Assembly (NCBI GenBank): GCA_964521715.1
Contig: CAZFSS010000011.1
Coordinates: 62,001-126,000, forward strand
Length of the DNA stretch: 64,000 nt
Reading direction: 5' to 3'
From: DAOVRD01 sp964521715
GTDB taxonomy: Bacteria > Planctomycetota > Brocadiia > SM23-32
Made by a program: the position numbers and the translations under genes. The stretch's first letter is position 1, and each line of letters opens with the position of its first letter. A model generated the notes under the pieces. The model was not told where the DNA came from, did no database searches, and worked only from the letters and a program-made list of their open reading frames with translations. Positions 44,606-52,900 of the stretch are shown here, in pieces.

Positions 44606-45640
44606 TCACTCGAAGTTGACCATCGTCTTGAGGGCCACGTCCCGGCTTCGCGCGGCGAACTCGATCGCTTGCGCCACGTCGGGGAACCGGAAGCGATGGG
44701 TAATGAGCGGTCCCGTGTCCACCTTCCCTGATGCCAGCAGGCCGATGGCCGCCTTGAAGCGGTTGGCGTAGCGGAACACGCCCGTCACGAGCGCCTCCTT
44801 CGCTTGGAACATCTGGAAGGGCACTCTGGCCACCTCGGCGGCCATCCCCACCCATGCCACGCGGCCGCCCGGCCTGATGATGTGGAAGGCCTGCGCGAGC
44901 GTCTCGTCGGTGGCCACGCAGTCCAGCACCACGTCCGCCGAATCCCTGAGCGCCTTGGCGACGTCCGTTGCGGCGGCGTTATAGGCTTGCGAGGCCCCCA
45001 TTCGCCGGGCGAATTCGAGTCGCCTGGGGACCAGGTCCACGGCCGTGATGTCGCCCGCGCCCAGGGCCCGGGCCGCCGCGATCGCCAGCAGCCCGATCGG
45101 CCCGGCCCCCAGCACCGCCACGCTCTGCCCCGGCTCCAGGCCGACCAGCGCGATCGCGTGCAGGCCGACAGCCAGCGGCTCGACCGTGGCACCCGCCTCG
45201 TCGCTCACCTCGTCGGGGAGCCGGTGCGCGAAGTCCTCCGGCAGGGCCGCGTACTCGCGGAAGAACCCGTCGTCGGGCGGAGCGGACATGAAGGCGACGT
45301 CGCGGCACAGGTTGTAGCGCCCGCTGAAGCAGTACCGGCAGTGCCGGCACGGTATCCCGGGCTCGAGCGCCACGCGGTCGCCCACCTTCAGGCTCCTTAC
45401 CTGCGGCCCCGTCGCCGCCACTTCGCCGGCGCACTCGTGGCCGAGCACCAGCGGCTCGCGCACGACGAACTCGCCTATCCGGCCGTGCTCGTAGAAATGG
45501 ATGTCCGAGCCGCACACGCCGCAGGCCTTGACGGCCACCAGTACGTCGCGCGGCCCCGGCTCGGGAACGGGCACTTCCTTCAGGGCGAACCTGCCGGCCT
45601 CCTCCAGATAGACGGCCCTCATCGTGTCTGGCAGAGCCAT
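44606..45640 (-). CDS. Zinc-dependent sorbitol/xylitol dehydrogenase-like alcohol dehydrogenase
   Basis: The 344-residue medium-chain dehydrogenase has the catalytic zinc site (CGVCGSDIHFYEHG and GHECAG), the structural zinc loop (CRHCRYCFSGRYNLC, ~93-107), and the nucleotide-binding motif VLGAGPIGLLAIAAA (~172-186). The acidic residue after it (DLVPRRLEFA) favours NAD. It likely oxidises a polyol or sugar alcohol. The start at 45640 has GGAGG 4 bases upstream. It lies 52 bp after the GHL10-like gene and may be co-transcribed with it. Confidence 0.9.
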   Translation of the reverse strand: MALPDTMRAVYLEEAGRFALKEVPVPEPGPRDVLVAVKACGVCGSDIHFYEHGRIGEFVVREPLVLGHECAGEVAATGPQVRSLKVGDRVALEPGIPCRHCRYCFSGRYNLCRDVAFMSAPPDDGFFREYAALPEDFAHRLPDEVSDEAGATVEPLAVGLHAIALVGLEPGQSVAVLGAGPIGLLAIAAARALGAGDITAVDLVPRRLEFARRMGASQAYNAAATDVAKALRDSADVVLDCVATDETLAQAFHIIRPGGRVAWVGMAAEVARVPFQMFQAKEALVTGVFRYANRFKAAIGLLASGKVDTGPLITHRFRFPDVAQAIEFAARSRDVALKTMVNFE

Positions 45641-45692
45641 GCCTCCTCCTCGCGCCGGTTCCGCTCGTGTGGGGCGCCTCCGCCTCAACCGC

Positions 45693-46664
45693 TCACTCCG
45701 ATTTCAGTCGCTCTATGGCGGCGAAGTCCTCGGCCTCCAGGGAGCCGTAGCTGAATATCACCACGCCCTGGGCGCCCCTATCCAGCACTCCCCGCATCTG
45801 CCCGACCAGCTCCTCCGGCGTGCAGCGGGCGAAGCGGCTGGCGCGCTTGCACAGCCCCTCCCAGACCGGCACCTTGCCGCCGACCTGGGCCAGGTGGGCG
45901 ACCGTGCGCATGACGGCCACGCGCAGAGACTGGGTGTACGTCATCGGGAACAGGAAGTCGACCGCCCCTTCCTCGGCCCACTGGACCCAGTCCTGGCCCT
46001 GCGACTCGATGCAGTCGGGATAGCCGGAGAACACGGCGGCGGAGAGCTCGATCCCTTCCGCCTGCGTCAGCCCATGGACGCGCCGCACGAAGTCGGCAAT
46101 GCGTCCCGCCCGCCACTGGGTCCACGCCTCGAACTCGGAAGTGCCCTGATCGGCCTCCTCGATCTCGACGCCGCGCTCCTGCATCTGGGCCTTGCAGAAG
46201 TCGCACCCGCACCGGTCCCCGGTGCGGATGTAGTCCAGGTGCAGCCCGGCCGGACGGTAATGCTGCGCGAGGCTCTCGTAGAGCTCGAAGACGTAGTCCT
46301 GCACCTCGGGCCGGCAGGCGCACGCCCACCGCATCCGCTGGTCGATCTTCGCCAGGTAGTCCGGATGCTGTTGCAGGAGCTTCGAGCCGTCGCCCTCCGG
46401 GAAGACGCAGAACCAGGGGTGCACCTTCATGCCCCTTTGCGAGGCCGCCTCGATCAGGACCTTCAGCGGGTCCCAGTTGGGGTAGGCCGGGTTGACGTTC
46501 GCCACGTCCGTGAAGAAGTCCACGGCGCCCGGCGGGTTCTTCACGCAGGGGATGATGAGATCGAAGCCCGCGTCGGCAAGCTGTCCCACCCGCTCCCTGA
46601 CTTCCGCTTTGCCGCCGAACTCCTTGATGTTGTGCGACCAGACGCCCAGCCCGAACTCGTCCAT
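45693..46664 (-). CDS. GHL10-like (DUF187-type) putative glycoside hydrolase
   Basis: The 323-residue protein has the TIM-barrel pattern of glycosyl-hydrolase-like 10 proteins: GVWSHNIKEF at the first strand, DLIIPCVKNPPGAVDF, NWDPLKVLIEAASQRGMKV, HPWFCVFPEGD, GLHLDYIRTGDRCGC (~150-164) and VDFLFPMTYTQS. Family members act on carbohydrates, but substrates are mostly unknown. No signal peptide is present, suggesting a cytoplasmic role. It starts 27 bp downstream of the kinase stop codon, on the same strand. Confidence 0.72.
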   Translation of the reverse strand: MDEFGLGVWSHNIKEFGGKAEVRERVGQLADAGFDLIIPCVKNPPGAVDFFTDVANVNPAYPNWDPLKVLIEAASQRGMKVHPWFCVFPEGDGSKLLQQHPDYLAKIDQRMRWACACRPEVQDYVFELYESLAQHYRPAGLHLDYIRTGDRCGCDFCKAQMQERGVEIEEADQGTSEFEAWTQWRAGRIADFVRRVHGLTQAEGIELSAAVFSGYPDCIESQGQDWVQWAEEGAVDFLFPMTYTQSLRVAVMRTVAHLAQVGGKVPVWEGLCKRASRFARCTPEELVGQMRGVLDRGAQGVVIFSYGSLEAEDFAAIERLKSE

Positions 46665-46691
46665 TCCGGTGCCCCCCTCCAAGGGAAAGCG

Positions 46692-48239
46692 CTACTCTCT
46701 GTAGGTGACGTGCTGCAAGCGCGTGTGGAACACGATGTCGTGCAAGAACCGGCGGCGTTGGTCGAAGAACGCCGCACCGAAGTCGGCGACGTGCCAGGCG
46801 AAGAGCCCCACCGCGCCGAGAACGAAGAGCAGGTTCCGCAGCCGGCCCTCGGGCAGCCCGGAGACTAGCACTGCCGCCAATGCCACCGTGACGACGGGGT
46901 TGCCGACGATGCCCCACAGGAGGAGCCGCTTGCGGCGCCAGCTCTTCATGCGCTCGGGCCGCGCCTTCATGGCGAACATGCCCTGTATGAGAGTGCTGCC
47001 GGAGAGGGCCGGTATCACCCCCATGCAGGCCACGCCCATCAGCGCAACCAGCACGGGCAACAGGCTCTGGATAGCCGGCCCGGGCATGCCTGAGATGACC
47101 AGCGCTCCCGACACCAGAGTCACAACGACGACCGTCGTGCCCGCCGCCACGAGACCGTCGAGCAATCCCACGCCGAGGCGCTTCCACGGGCTGACGGGTT
47201 CGATCACCTTGGGCCGCGCCGCGTTGAGGGCGTCAATCAGCGACGGGTAGTCGGGGAAGCGCTCGTCGGGCTCCTTCGCCATCATGCAGCGCAGCACGTC
47301 CATCAGCTCGGGGCTGACGCCCGGCGGGACGACCTCGGGCTCCGGGAACGGCTCGCGCACATGGGCGAGCGCCAGTTGGACGGGCGTGCGGCCGCGGAAG
47401 GGCGTCTGCCCGAACAGCACGCGGTAGAGCGTGCAGCCGAGCGAGTACATGTCGCTCTTCCAGGTCACCTCGGCCCCGGTCGCGGCTTCGGGCGAGATGT
47501 AATGCGGCGTGCCGAGCAGAGCGCCGGATTCGGTCAGGTCGGTCGCCTCCTCCGCCGTGGGCTTGGCCAGGCCGAAGTCGGTCAGCTTTATCTTCCCGTC
47601 GGCCGTGAACATGATGTTGGAGGGCTTCAGGTCGCGGTGCACGATGCCGTGCTTGCGCGTCGAGTCCAGGATGTCGGCCACTTCGACCGTGATGTCGATC
47701 GCTTCCTCCGGATCGAGCGTCCTGCGCTCCTGGAGCCTGTCCTCCAGCGAGCCGCCCGGCAGGTACTCCATGGCGAAGTAGAGCCGCCCCTCGTGCCGGC
47801 CGATGTGGTGGATGTGGGCCACGTGGGGATGGTCCATCTGCGCCTGGACGCGCGCCTCGCGCACGAACCGATCCGCCAGGTCGGCCCGCGCGGTCAGGGC
47901 GGGGGAGATCAGCTTGATGGCGACCGGGCGGTCGAGGCCCGTGTCCGTCGCCCGGTAGATCTCGCCCATTCCCCCCCGGGCGATCCTGGACTCGACCAGG
48001 AAATGGTCCAGCTTGCGGCCGGAGATGTCCGCGGGCGGCGGCGTGATCTCGACCGTTGTCGCGTTCGCGTGCGTGTCGTAATCGTGCAGCGCCCGGCGGG
48101 CCTGGCGCATCTGCTCCAGCGCCGCGCGGATCTCCTCGTCGCGCGCGAGGAGCGTCTCCACGTCCCTGCGCCCCTTTGCGTCCAGCTCCTCGTCCAGGTA
48201 GGCGGCGAGCTGCGCGCCGGTCTCTTCGTCAATCGCCAC
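46692..48239 (-). CDS. Ser/Thr protein kinase with anti-sigma-like N-terminus and C-terminal RDD membrane domain
   Basis: The 515-residue protein has three parts. Residues ~1-55 (LAAYLDEELDAKGRRDVETL, then LLARDEEIRAALEQMRQA) resemble the helical start of ECF anti-sigma factors but lack Cys/His zinc ligands. Residues ~78-340 are a complete Hanks kinase: glycine loop ARGGMG (87-92), Lys109, HRDLKPSN (201-208), DFG (221-223), SPE (249-251). Residues ~350-515 have four hydrophobic segments in an RDD pattern (KRLGVGLLDG, then FFDQRRRFLHD). The ATG overlaps the sigma-factor stop by 11 bp, so the two are co-expressed. Likely role: membrane kinase gating the adjacent sigma factor. Confidence 0.9.
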   Translation of the reverse strand: MAIDEETGAQLAAYLDEELDAKGRRDVETLLARDEEIRAALEQMRQARRALHDYDTHANATTVEITPPPADISGRKLDHFLVESRIARGGMGEIYRATDTGLDRPVAIKLISPALTARADLADRFVREARVQAQMDHPHVAHIHHIGRHEGRLYFAMEYLPGGSLEDRLQERRTLDPEEAIDITVEVADILDSTRKHGIVHRDLKPSNIMFTADGKIKLTDFGLAKPTAEEATDLTESGALLGTPHYISPEAATGAEVTWKSDMYSLGCTLYRVLFGQTPFRGRTPVQLALAHVREPFPEPEVVPPGVSPELMDVLRCMMAKEPDERFPDYPSLIDALNAARPKVIEPVSPWKRLGVGLLDGLVAAGTTVVVVTLVSGALVISGMPGPAIQSLLPVLVALMGVACMGVIPALSGSTLIQGMFAMKARPERMKSWRRKRLLLWGIVGNPVVTVALAAVLVSGLPEGRLRNLLFVLGAVGLFAWHVADFGAAFFDQRRRFLHDIVFHTRLQHVTYRE

Positions 48240-48822
48240 CGAGGAAATCCCCTTCCTCTATCACCGTCCTGAGCCTCGTGCGCGCCTTGTAGAGCAGCAC
48301 GCCCACGTGATTGGCCGTTATGCCCAGCACTTCGGCGACCTCCCGGTACGCCAGGCCCTCCAGGTCCCGCAGGACCATGCAGGCCCGCTGCTGCTCGGGC
48401 AGCGTCTCGATGGCCGCCCGCACGATCTCCTGCGACTCGCGGCGCTGCATCTGCGTGGAGACGCCCGCGAACCGACTGCCCTGCGGCAACCGCCGGAAGA
48501 AGGCGGTCGTGTCCGGGTTGACCTCGTGCAGCCGTCCGCTCTTGGTGGAGCGCCTGCGCCAGCAGTCAACGCACGCGTTCCGCACGGCCGCCAGGACGTA
48601 GGTGCGCAAGGAGCTGCGGCCCTCGAACTGGTCCGGCGCCTGAAGCAGCCGCACGAAGGCGTCCTGCACCGCCTCCTCGGCGTCGTGCACATGGCCGAGC
48701 AGCCGCCGGGCGAAGCGCTGCGCCGCCGGCCTGAACTCCTCCAACCGGAGCGCGAACGCGGTCAGGTCCCGCCCGGGCTCCTGCGGCTCCGGCCGATCGC
48801 TTCCTCGCTCCTGGTCCGCCAA
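48229..48822 (-). CDS. ECF-type RNA polymerase sigma factor
   Basis: The 197-residue protein has sigma region 2 (RRLLGHVHDAEEAVQDAFVR, then SLRTYVLAAVRNACVDCWRR) and region 4 (ETLPEQQRACMVLRDLEGLA, then YREVAEVLGITANHVGVLLY), joined by a ~25-residue linker. It has no extra C-terminal domain. A TTG start at 48820-48822 is chosen for the GAGGAGG six bases upstream; the longer open frame upstream shows no homology and crosses the promoter. It overlaps the kinase gene, suggesting signal-controlled activity. Target promoters are unknown. Confidence 0.9.
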   Translation of the reverse strand: MADQERGSDRPEPQEPGRDLTAFALRLEEFRPAAQRFARRLLGHVHDAEEAVQDAFVRLLQAPDQFEGRSSLRTYVLAAVRNACVDCWRRRSTKSGRLHEVNPDTTAFFRRLPQGSRFAGVSTQMQRRESQEIVRAAIETLPEQQRACMVLRDLEGLAYREVAEVLGITANHVGVLLYKARTRLRTVIEEGDFLGGD

Positions 48823-48879
48823 ATGCGGCCTCCTCAGCCTCAGGGCTTTCCGGTTGCGCCTGCGGGCGATCGAGCGGCG

Positions 48880-48909
48880 ATTATAACCCGCGAGGGGGCG
48901 CCCTTCCAA
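48880..48909 (-). promoter_or_regulatory. Putative promoter of the sigma factor-kinase operon
   Basis: On the minus strand TTGGAA (48904-48909), an 18-base spacer, and a perfect TATAAT (48880-48885), giving a leader of about 50 nt. The elements look like housekeeping-sigma sites, so autoregulation by the ECF factor is not evident. Confidence 0.5.
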
Positions 48910-48989
48910 CGCGGTTCCGCCGCGTCCGTGGCGCGCCACCTTCCGCCGGTCCCCGCAGCCGCGCCGCTGCCGGACCGCCAAAAAAGAGC

Positions 48990-49018
48990 TTGACGCGGCC
49001 ACGATGGGACTGTAGTAT
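48990..49018 (+). promoter_or_regulatory. Putative sigma-70 promoter of the lipoprotein gene
   Basis: TTGACG (48990-48995), a 17-base spacer, and TAGTAT (49013-49018), about 65 bases before the ATG at 49089. It is divergent from the sigma-factor promoter. Confidence 0.6.
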
Positions 49019-49088
49019 TCCAGTCTGTTTCCGTGCGATGGACCAGGCGCTGGCAAGATTCTGGTAGCAGTTTGCGGGGGAAACGAAC

Positions 49089-49832
49089 ATGGTCAGGCGC
49101 AGCGAATCCGTGCGGGCAGTGCTGATCGTGGCGGCGTTGGGCGCCGTTCTGCTTCTCTCCAGCGGATGCGGGTATCTGAAGAACGTGCGCGACGACCTGA
49201 TGGACGTCGGCACGCTGGCGGTCGGCGTGGTCCCGCCCGTTGCGCCGATGGAGGAGGGGCCGGAGGCCGTGGGATTCCTGCCTCCCAGCTTTGGCGCCTA
49301 CGTGGAGGCGACGGAGTTCATGCACCTGGGCGGGCTCTATAAGTGCACCGGCGACCTGGAGTGGGACCGGCGCGGCGTTGGCGCTACGGTTGACCGGCGC
49401 GCCAAGTTCGGCGTCGGCCCGCTGCACTTCGTCTCCATCGAGCAGACGCCCGCGCTGGCCAACGCCTACAAGGTCCCGGACAACGAGATGGACGGCTGGC
49501 GGCAGCACATGAGCGACTTGAAGGACCCCATCTTCGGCACGCCGGCCAAGATCCTGGTGTTCCACCCCATAGACCGCGAGGCGGAGCCGCCCTACGGGCC
49601 GGGCGAGCCCCACCGCACGCTGCCCTACCTCTCGCGCGGCTGGCAAGACTGGGAGTTCTTCCAGGCGGAGCTCGCCGTCCCGGAGCCCTTCATCCTGCAC
49701 TCGGGCTTCTACGTGCGCGCGGGCTTTGACCCCTCGCAGGTCGTGGACCTGCTGCTCTCGGTCTTCTGCATCGACATGTATGACGACGCCGCCTACACGT
49801 TCTGGGGCGACCTGAAGTACGGCGTCGAGTAG
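49089..49832 (+). CDS. Putative lipoprotein of unknown function
   Basis: The 247-residue protein has a lipoprotein signal peptide with lipobox SSGC and Cys27. The mature sequence is acidic with many aromatic residues (for example DWEFFQAELAVPEPFILHSG, FCIDMYDDAAYTFWGD), and no catalytic motif or known domain was recognised. It is monocistronic: its own promoter lies upstream and a strong terminator follows. The pattern suggests an abundant envelope protein, but the role is unknown. Confidence 0.75.
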   Translation: MVRRSESVRAVLIVAALGAVLLLSSGCGYLKNVRDDLMDVGTLAVGVVPPVAPMEEGPEAVGFLPPSFGAYVEATEFMHLGGLYKCTGDLEWDRRGVGATVDRRAKFGVGPLHFVSIEQTPALANAYKVPDNEMDGWRQHMSDLKDPIFGTPAKILVFHPIDREAEPPYGPGEPHRTLPYLSRGWQDWEFFQAELAVPEPFILHSGFYVRAGFDPSQVVDLLLSVFCIDMYDDAAYTFWGDLKYGVE

Positions 49833-49852
49833 GCGAAGCCAGGGGAACCGGA

Positions 49853-49888
49853 GGGCCGCGGTCCGCAAGCCGCGGCCCTTTTCCTTTT
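49853..49888 (+). terminator. Rho-independent terminator after the lipoprotein gene
   Basis: A perfect 9-bp inverted repeat, GGGCCGCGG (49853-49861) and CCGCGGCCC (49870-49878), encloses an 8-base loop and is followed by TTTTCCTTTT. This is the clearest intrinsic terminator in the window. Confidence 0.85.
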
Positions 49889-49974
49889 GCGGTTCGGTCG
49901 CCTCTTTTGCGAGTATTGGGGCTGTGCGTCGTGTATGATAGGCAGAAGGAGCAGGGGCATGAAGGGGTTCAAGG

Positions 49975-51495
49975 GTGCACTCTAGCGTGATACGGCCGGG
50001 ACGCGCGGGGCGCGGATGCGCGCTTGCCGCAACGGTCGGCCTGGTGCTGATCGGTGGGTGTGGCCTCGCCGCCCACCTGTATGACCGCCACTGGGAGAAG
50101 AAGGTCGAGGCGAAGCTGGCCGAGTACCGGGCCGCCGGCCAGCCGGTCACCTGGGCGGAGGTCCTCGCCGCCCGGCAGCCCGTCCTCGACGACGAGAACT
50201 CCGCCCTGATCCTCCTCGAAGCCTTCAAGCAGTTGGCGCCGGCGGAGGAACCGTGCAAGGAGGCATTCGTTTACGGCTTCGATGACAGTTGGACTGGCGG
50301 CGCCCGGCATTCCGAGGAGGTGCGCAGGCTGGTCGAGGCGTATCTCGGCGCGAACCGGGCCGCGTTGGACACGATCCGGAAGGCTGGCGTCTTCCCTAGA
50401 GGGGCCTACCCCATGGACCCAACTGCGGATCCCTGGTGGATCGACACGGACCACCACCTATCGCACTTGAGGGACGCTGTCAAGCTGTGTGATGCAGCGG
50501 CCGTGTACCATGCGGAGGTGGCCGACGCCGAGCAGGCAGGGAGGATCCTGGTGGAGGGCAGGCACACGGTCGCTTCTATAGGTGGAGGGGCCTTAATCAT
50601 AGAAGTGCTTGTCAGGATGGCAGGGGAGCGGGTGTGGCTCGGCGCGATGCAGCATACGCTTGAGCTATGCCAGGTACCCGCCGAGGGCCTCCGGGCCCTG
50701 CGCGACGAGATGGTGCAAGAGGATGCGGAGCTTTGCCTGGAGCTCGCATTTCGGGGCGAGAGGTCACCGGAGTTGCATAACCTCAGCGCCGCGGCGGCCT
50801 CAGAAGTCCCCTGGTCGAATCCGGAGGGCTTCCTGTGGCATTTGTGTTACCTCATCCCCGCGCGGCGCCACAGGGACGCCCTCTTGTACTATGACGTCCT
50901 GCACCGGGCGGCCGACATCTGCCGGCTGCCACTGCGCGGGAGGTGCGCGGCGGCTGCCCGTCTGGAGGCAGAGGCGGAACAGCAGATGGGCAGGTCTCAG
51001 GTCATGTACGCCTTCTCGGCGATCTTCCTGCCCGGCTTTGCGCGCGCTTTCGAGCTGGAGGTGCAGGCGCACGCGGCCCTGCGCGTGGGGGACGCCGCGC
51101 TGGCGGTCGAGCAGTGGCGGCTGGCCCACGGCCGATGGCCCGACTCGCTCGACGAACTCGTGCCCGAACTCCTGACCGAGGTGCCGGACGACCCGTTCTG
51201 CGAACAGAAGATCCGGTGCCGAAGGACCGACGACGGCGTGGTTGTCTACAGCGTCGGCCCGGACGGGCAGGACGACAACGCCACGCCGTGGGAAGAGGCC
51301 ACGGATGCCAGGTATGACGTCACGTTCCGCCTGCTCGATCCAGAGCTGCGCGGCGCGCGCACGCTCACCTTCCGCGACGAGGTGATGGACACGGGGCTGA
51401 GGCTGGAGGACCTCGAAGGGGCCGGCTATAGTGCGGAGAAGCTCCAGGCCCTCGGCTTCACCGAGGAAGACCTCCGCAAACTGGCCGGGCCGTAG
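49975..51495 (+). CDS. Membrane-anchored protein with pseudopilin-like C-terminal segment, unknown function
   Basis: The 506-residue protein has an N-terminal hydrophobic segment (~15-35, with a possible lipobox GGC), a long helical middle, and around residues 375-440 a stretch like the C-terminus of major pseudopilins: HGRWPDSLDELVPELLTEVP, then DPFCEQKIRCRR and VVYSVGPDGQDDNATPWEE. In GspG that region forms a calcium-binding loop. Planctomycetes carry many such hybrid proteins of unknown role. The last ~30 residues look like a helix-hairpin-helix or SAM-like tail. The start is uncertain: GTG at 49975, or GTG at 49987; a tiny ATG frame of 8 codons (49959-49985) overlaps both. Confidence 0.6.
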   Translation: MHSSVIRPGRAGRGCALAATVGLVLIGGCGLAAHLYDRHWEKKVEAKLAEYRAAGQPVTWAEVLAARQPVLDDENSALILLEAFKQLAPAEEPCKEAFVYGFDDSWTGGARHSEEVRRLVEAYLGANRAALDTIRKAGVFPRGAYPMDPTADPWWIDTDHHLSHLRDAVKLCDAAAVYHAEVADAEQAGRILVEGRHTVASIGGGALIIEVLVRMAGERVWLGAMQHTLELCQVPAEGLRALRDEMVQEDAELCLELAFRGERSPELHNLSAAAASEVPWSNPEGFLWHLCYLIPARRHRDALLYYDVLHRAADICRLPLRGRCAAAARLEAEAEQQMGRSQVMYAFSAIFLPGFARAFELEVQAHAALRVGDAALAVEQWRLAHGRWPDSLDELVPELLTEVPDDPFCEQKIRCRRTDDGVVVYSVGPDGQDDNATPWEEATDARYDVTFRLLDPELRGARTLTFRDEVMDTGLRLEDLEGAGYSAEKLQALGFTEEDLRKLAGP

Positions 51496-51540
51496 GCCCA
51501 CCGCCTGGGCCACGCCATGCGGCGCAAATGCTGCGCGCCC

Positions 51541-52605
51541 CTACTCGGCCAGCGTAACCGCTGCCGGGCCGACGTTCGGCCGCGCGTCGAACTGGGCGCA
51601 GCGGACGCCCCCCACCTGGACGGTCTCGTACTCCTTGCGCGCGTCCCCCTGCGTCACGACGAAACGCCGCCACGATTCCGGCACCCGCACGCGCACCGTG
51701 AGGGGCTGGTCGTAGAGCTCCGCGAGCGGTCGGCCGTACGTGTTCACCTTCGACTCGTCGCACTCGACGGTCACCTTGAAGCCCGTCTCGGTCGCATCGG
51801 TGAGCGACGTGCCGCTGAGGGCCCCATACTCCTGCTGGTACTTGTAGGCGTCGCCGGTGGTCGCGATCCAGAGCTTGTCGCGGTTCTCGACCAGGTAGTC
51901 GAGCAGCTTGACGAACCCCTCCCGGCACGTGCTGATCCACTGGCCGCCGACGCCGTGGAACCCGACCTGCGCCCACGTGCCCTCCTCGATGGCCCGCCTG
52001 GCGAACACGGTGGGATCCTCGCCCGAGCCGTCCTCGTCGGACACGCCGGCCGTGCGCGGGGCGCGGAACAGGAAGTACTTGTCCATGAGCTCCCGGACCT
52101 CTTCCCTGCTGACGCCCCACGTGGTGCCGCCGCCGCGCAGGAAGGGCAGGAGCTTGCTCCTGTCCGGGTAGAGCTTCCAGATCAGGCGGGAGCACTCGCC
52201 GATCTCGTGCTCGGCTTCAGCGTAGTCCTTGGCGCCCTCGTGGCGCATCGTGTGGTTGGCGAGCTCGTGGCCGTGCTTGGGGCAGACGGCCTCCCACGTC
52301 TCCTGGTTCCGGCGGCAGCGCTCCGTGTCGGGGTTGACGAAGAAGGTGCCGACCAGGCCCCGCCGGTTCATCTCGGGTATGGCGAACTCGGCCTGCGTCT
52401 CCATGCTGTCGTCGAACTGCAAGCTGAAGGCGCCCACCTTGCCGTCCTTGAACTTTGTGACTTCGGGTGTGCCGTAGAGGGACGACGCGGACATGGGCCT
52501 CTCTCCTTGCGCGGGCGTTGGGGCGGACGGGGCGGCCAGGGCACCAAGCGCGCCGCCGACCAGGACGGCGAGCGCTATCGCGACGGATGTGGTTCTGGGC
52601 GTCAT
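51541..52605 (-). CDS. Secreted polysaccharide deacetylase-family protein
   Basis: The 354-residue protein has a signal peptide (~1-25) and a NodB-like polysaccharide deacetylase domain: FSLQFDDSMETQAEFAIPEM (metal/base Asp pair), GTFFVNPDTE, and GHELANHTMRHEG (metal-binding histidines). The C-terminal ~80 residues form a beta-rich domain. Expected to remove acetyl groups from N-acetylated sugars in the envelope. Its leader carries the 28-bp palindrome at 52721-52748. Transcription diverges from polX. Confidence 0.85.
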   Translation of the reverse strand: MTPRTTSVAIALAVLVGGALGALAAPSAPTPAQGERPMSASSLYGTPEVTKFKDGKVGAFSLQFDDSMETQAEFAIPEMNRRGLVGTFFVNPDTERCRRNQETWEAVCPKHGHELANHTMRHEGAKDYAEAEHEIGECSRLIWKLYPDRSKLLPFLRGGGTTWGVSREEVRELMDKYFLFRAPRTAGVSDEDGSGEDPTVFARRAIEEGTWAQVGFHGVGGQWISTCREGFVKLLDYLVENRDKLWIATTGDAYKYQQEYGALSGTSLTDATETGFKVTVECDESKVNTYGRPLAELYDQPLTVRVRVPESWRRFVVTQGDARKEYETVQVGGVRCAQFDARPNVGPAAVTLAE

Positions 52606-52720
52606 GGGAGCTTTGTGGAGCTTCAGGGCTGGATTTGGCAGTTGTCAGGTCGAGGCGGCGTTGTGGACTTGCCGCGTGGCCGTTGCGCCTCTGCCGGCCT
52701 GGCAAGTTCCATCCGCTTTC

Positions 52721-52748
52721 GTAGGGGCACGGCGCGCCGTGCCCCTAC
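52721..52748. repeat. Perfect 28-bp palindrome
   Basis: GTAGGGGCACGGCG (52721-52734) is followed directly by its exact reverse complement (52735-52748), with no loop. It lies in the leader of the polysaccharide deacetylase gene and would form a very stable hairpin or cruciform. It is not followed by T residues on either strand, so it does not look like an ordinary terminator. Similar GC-rich palindromes occur as dispersed intergenic repeats in some bacterial genomes. Confidence 0.9.
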
Positions 52749-52799
52749 CTGATGAGGCCGAAACGGCCCTGCCCGGAAGTCCGGTGCCGAGGCTCTACC

Positions 52800-52827
52800 A
52801 GTGTAGCCGCCGCGCCGCCGTTGTCAA
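52800..52827 (-). promoter_or_regulatory. Putative sigma-70 promoter of the deacetylase gene
   Basis: On the minus strand TTGACA (52822-52827), a 16-base spacer, and TACACT (52800-52805). The leader would be ~190 nt and include the 28-bp palindrome. It stands back to back with the polX promoter, the two -35 boxes being 9 bases apart. Confidence 0.55.
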
Positions 52828-52836
52828 ACGGCAGGA

Positions 52837-52865
52837 TTGACAGCCTGCCGGACCACGCATAGAAT
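52837..52865 (+). promoter_or_regulatory. Putative sigma-70 promoter of polX
   Basis: TTGACA (52837-52842), a 17-base spacer, and TAGAAT (52860-52865); transcription would begin near 52872, about 30 bases before the GTG start at 52901. This is the best consensus match in the window. Confidence 0.7.
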
Positions 52866-52900
52866 CGGATGCCGAGCCCACGCGCGAAAGGGGACCGTCC

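Noticed and set aside
49934..49939. Promoter -10 (TATGAT) before the 49975 gene
   Set aside because: The nearest -35-like sequence is 21 bases away, so no convincing promoter pair is formed.
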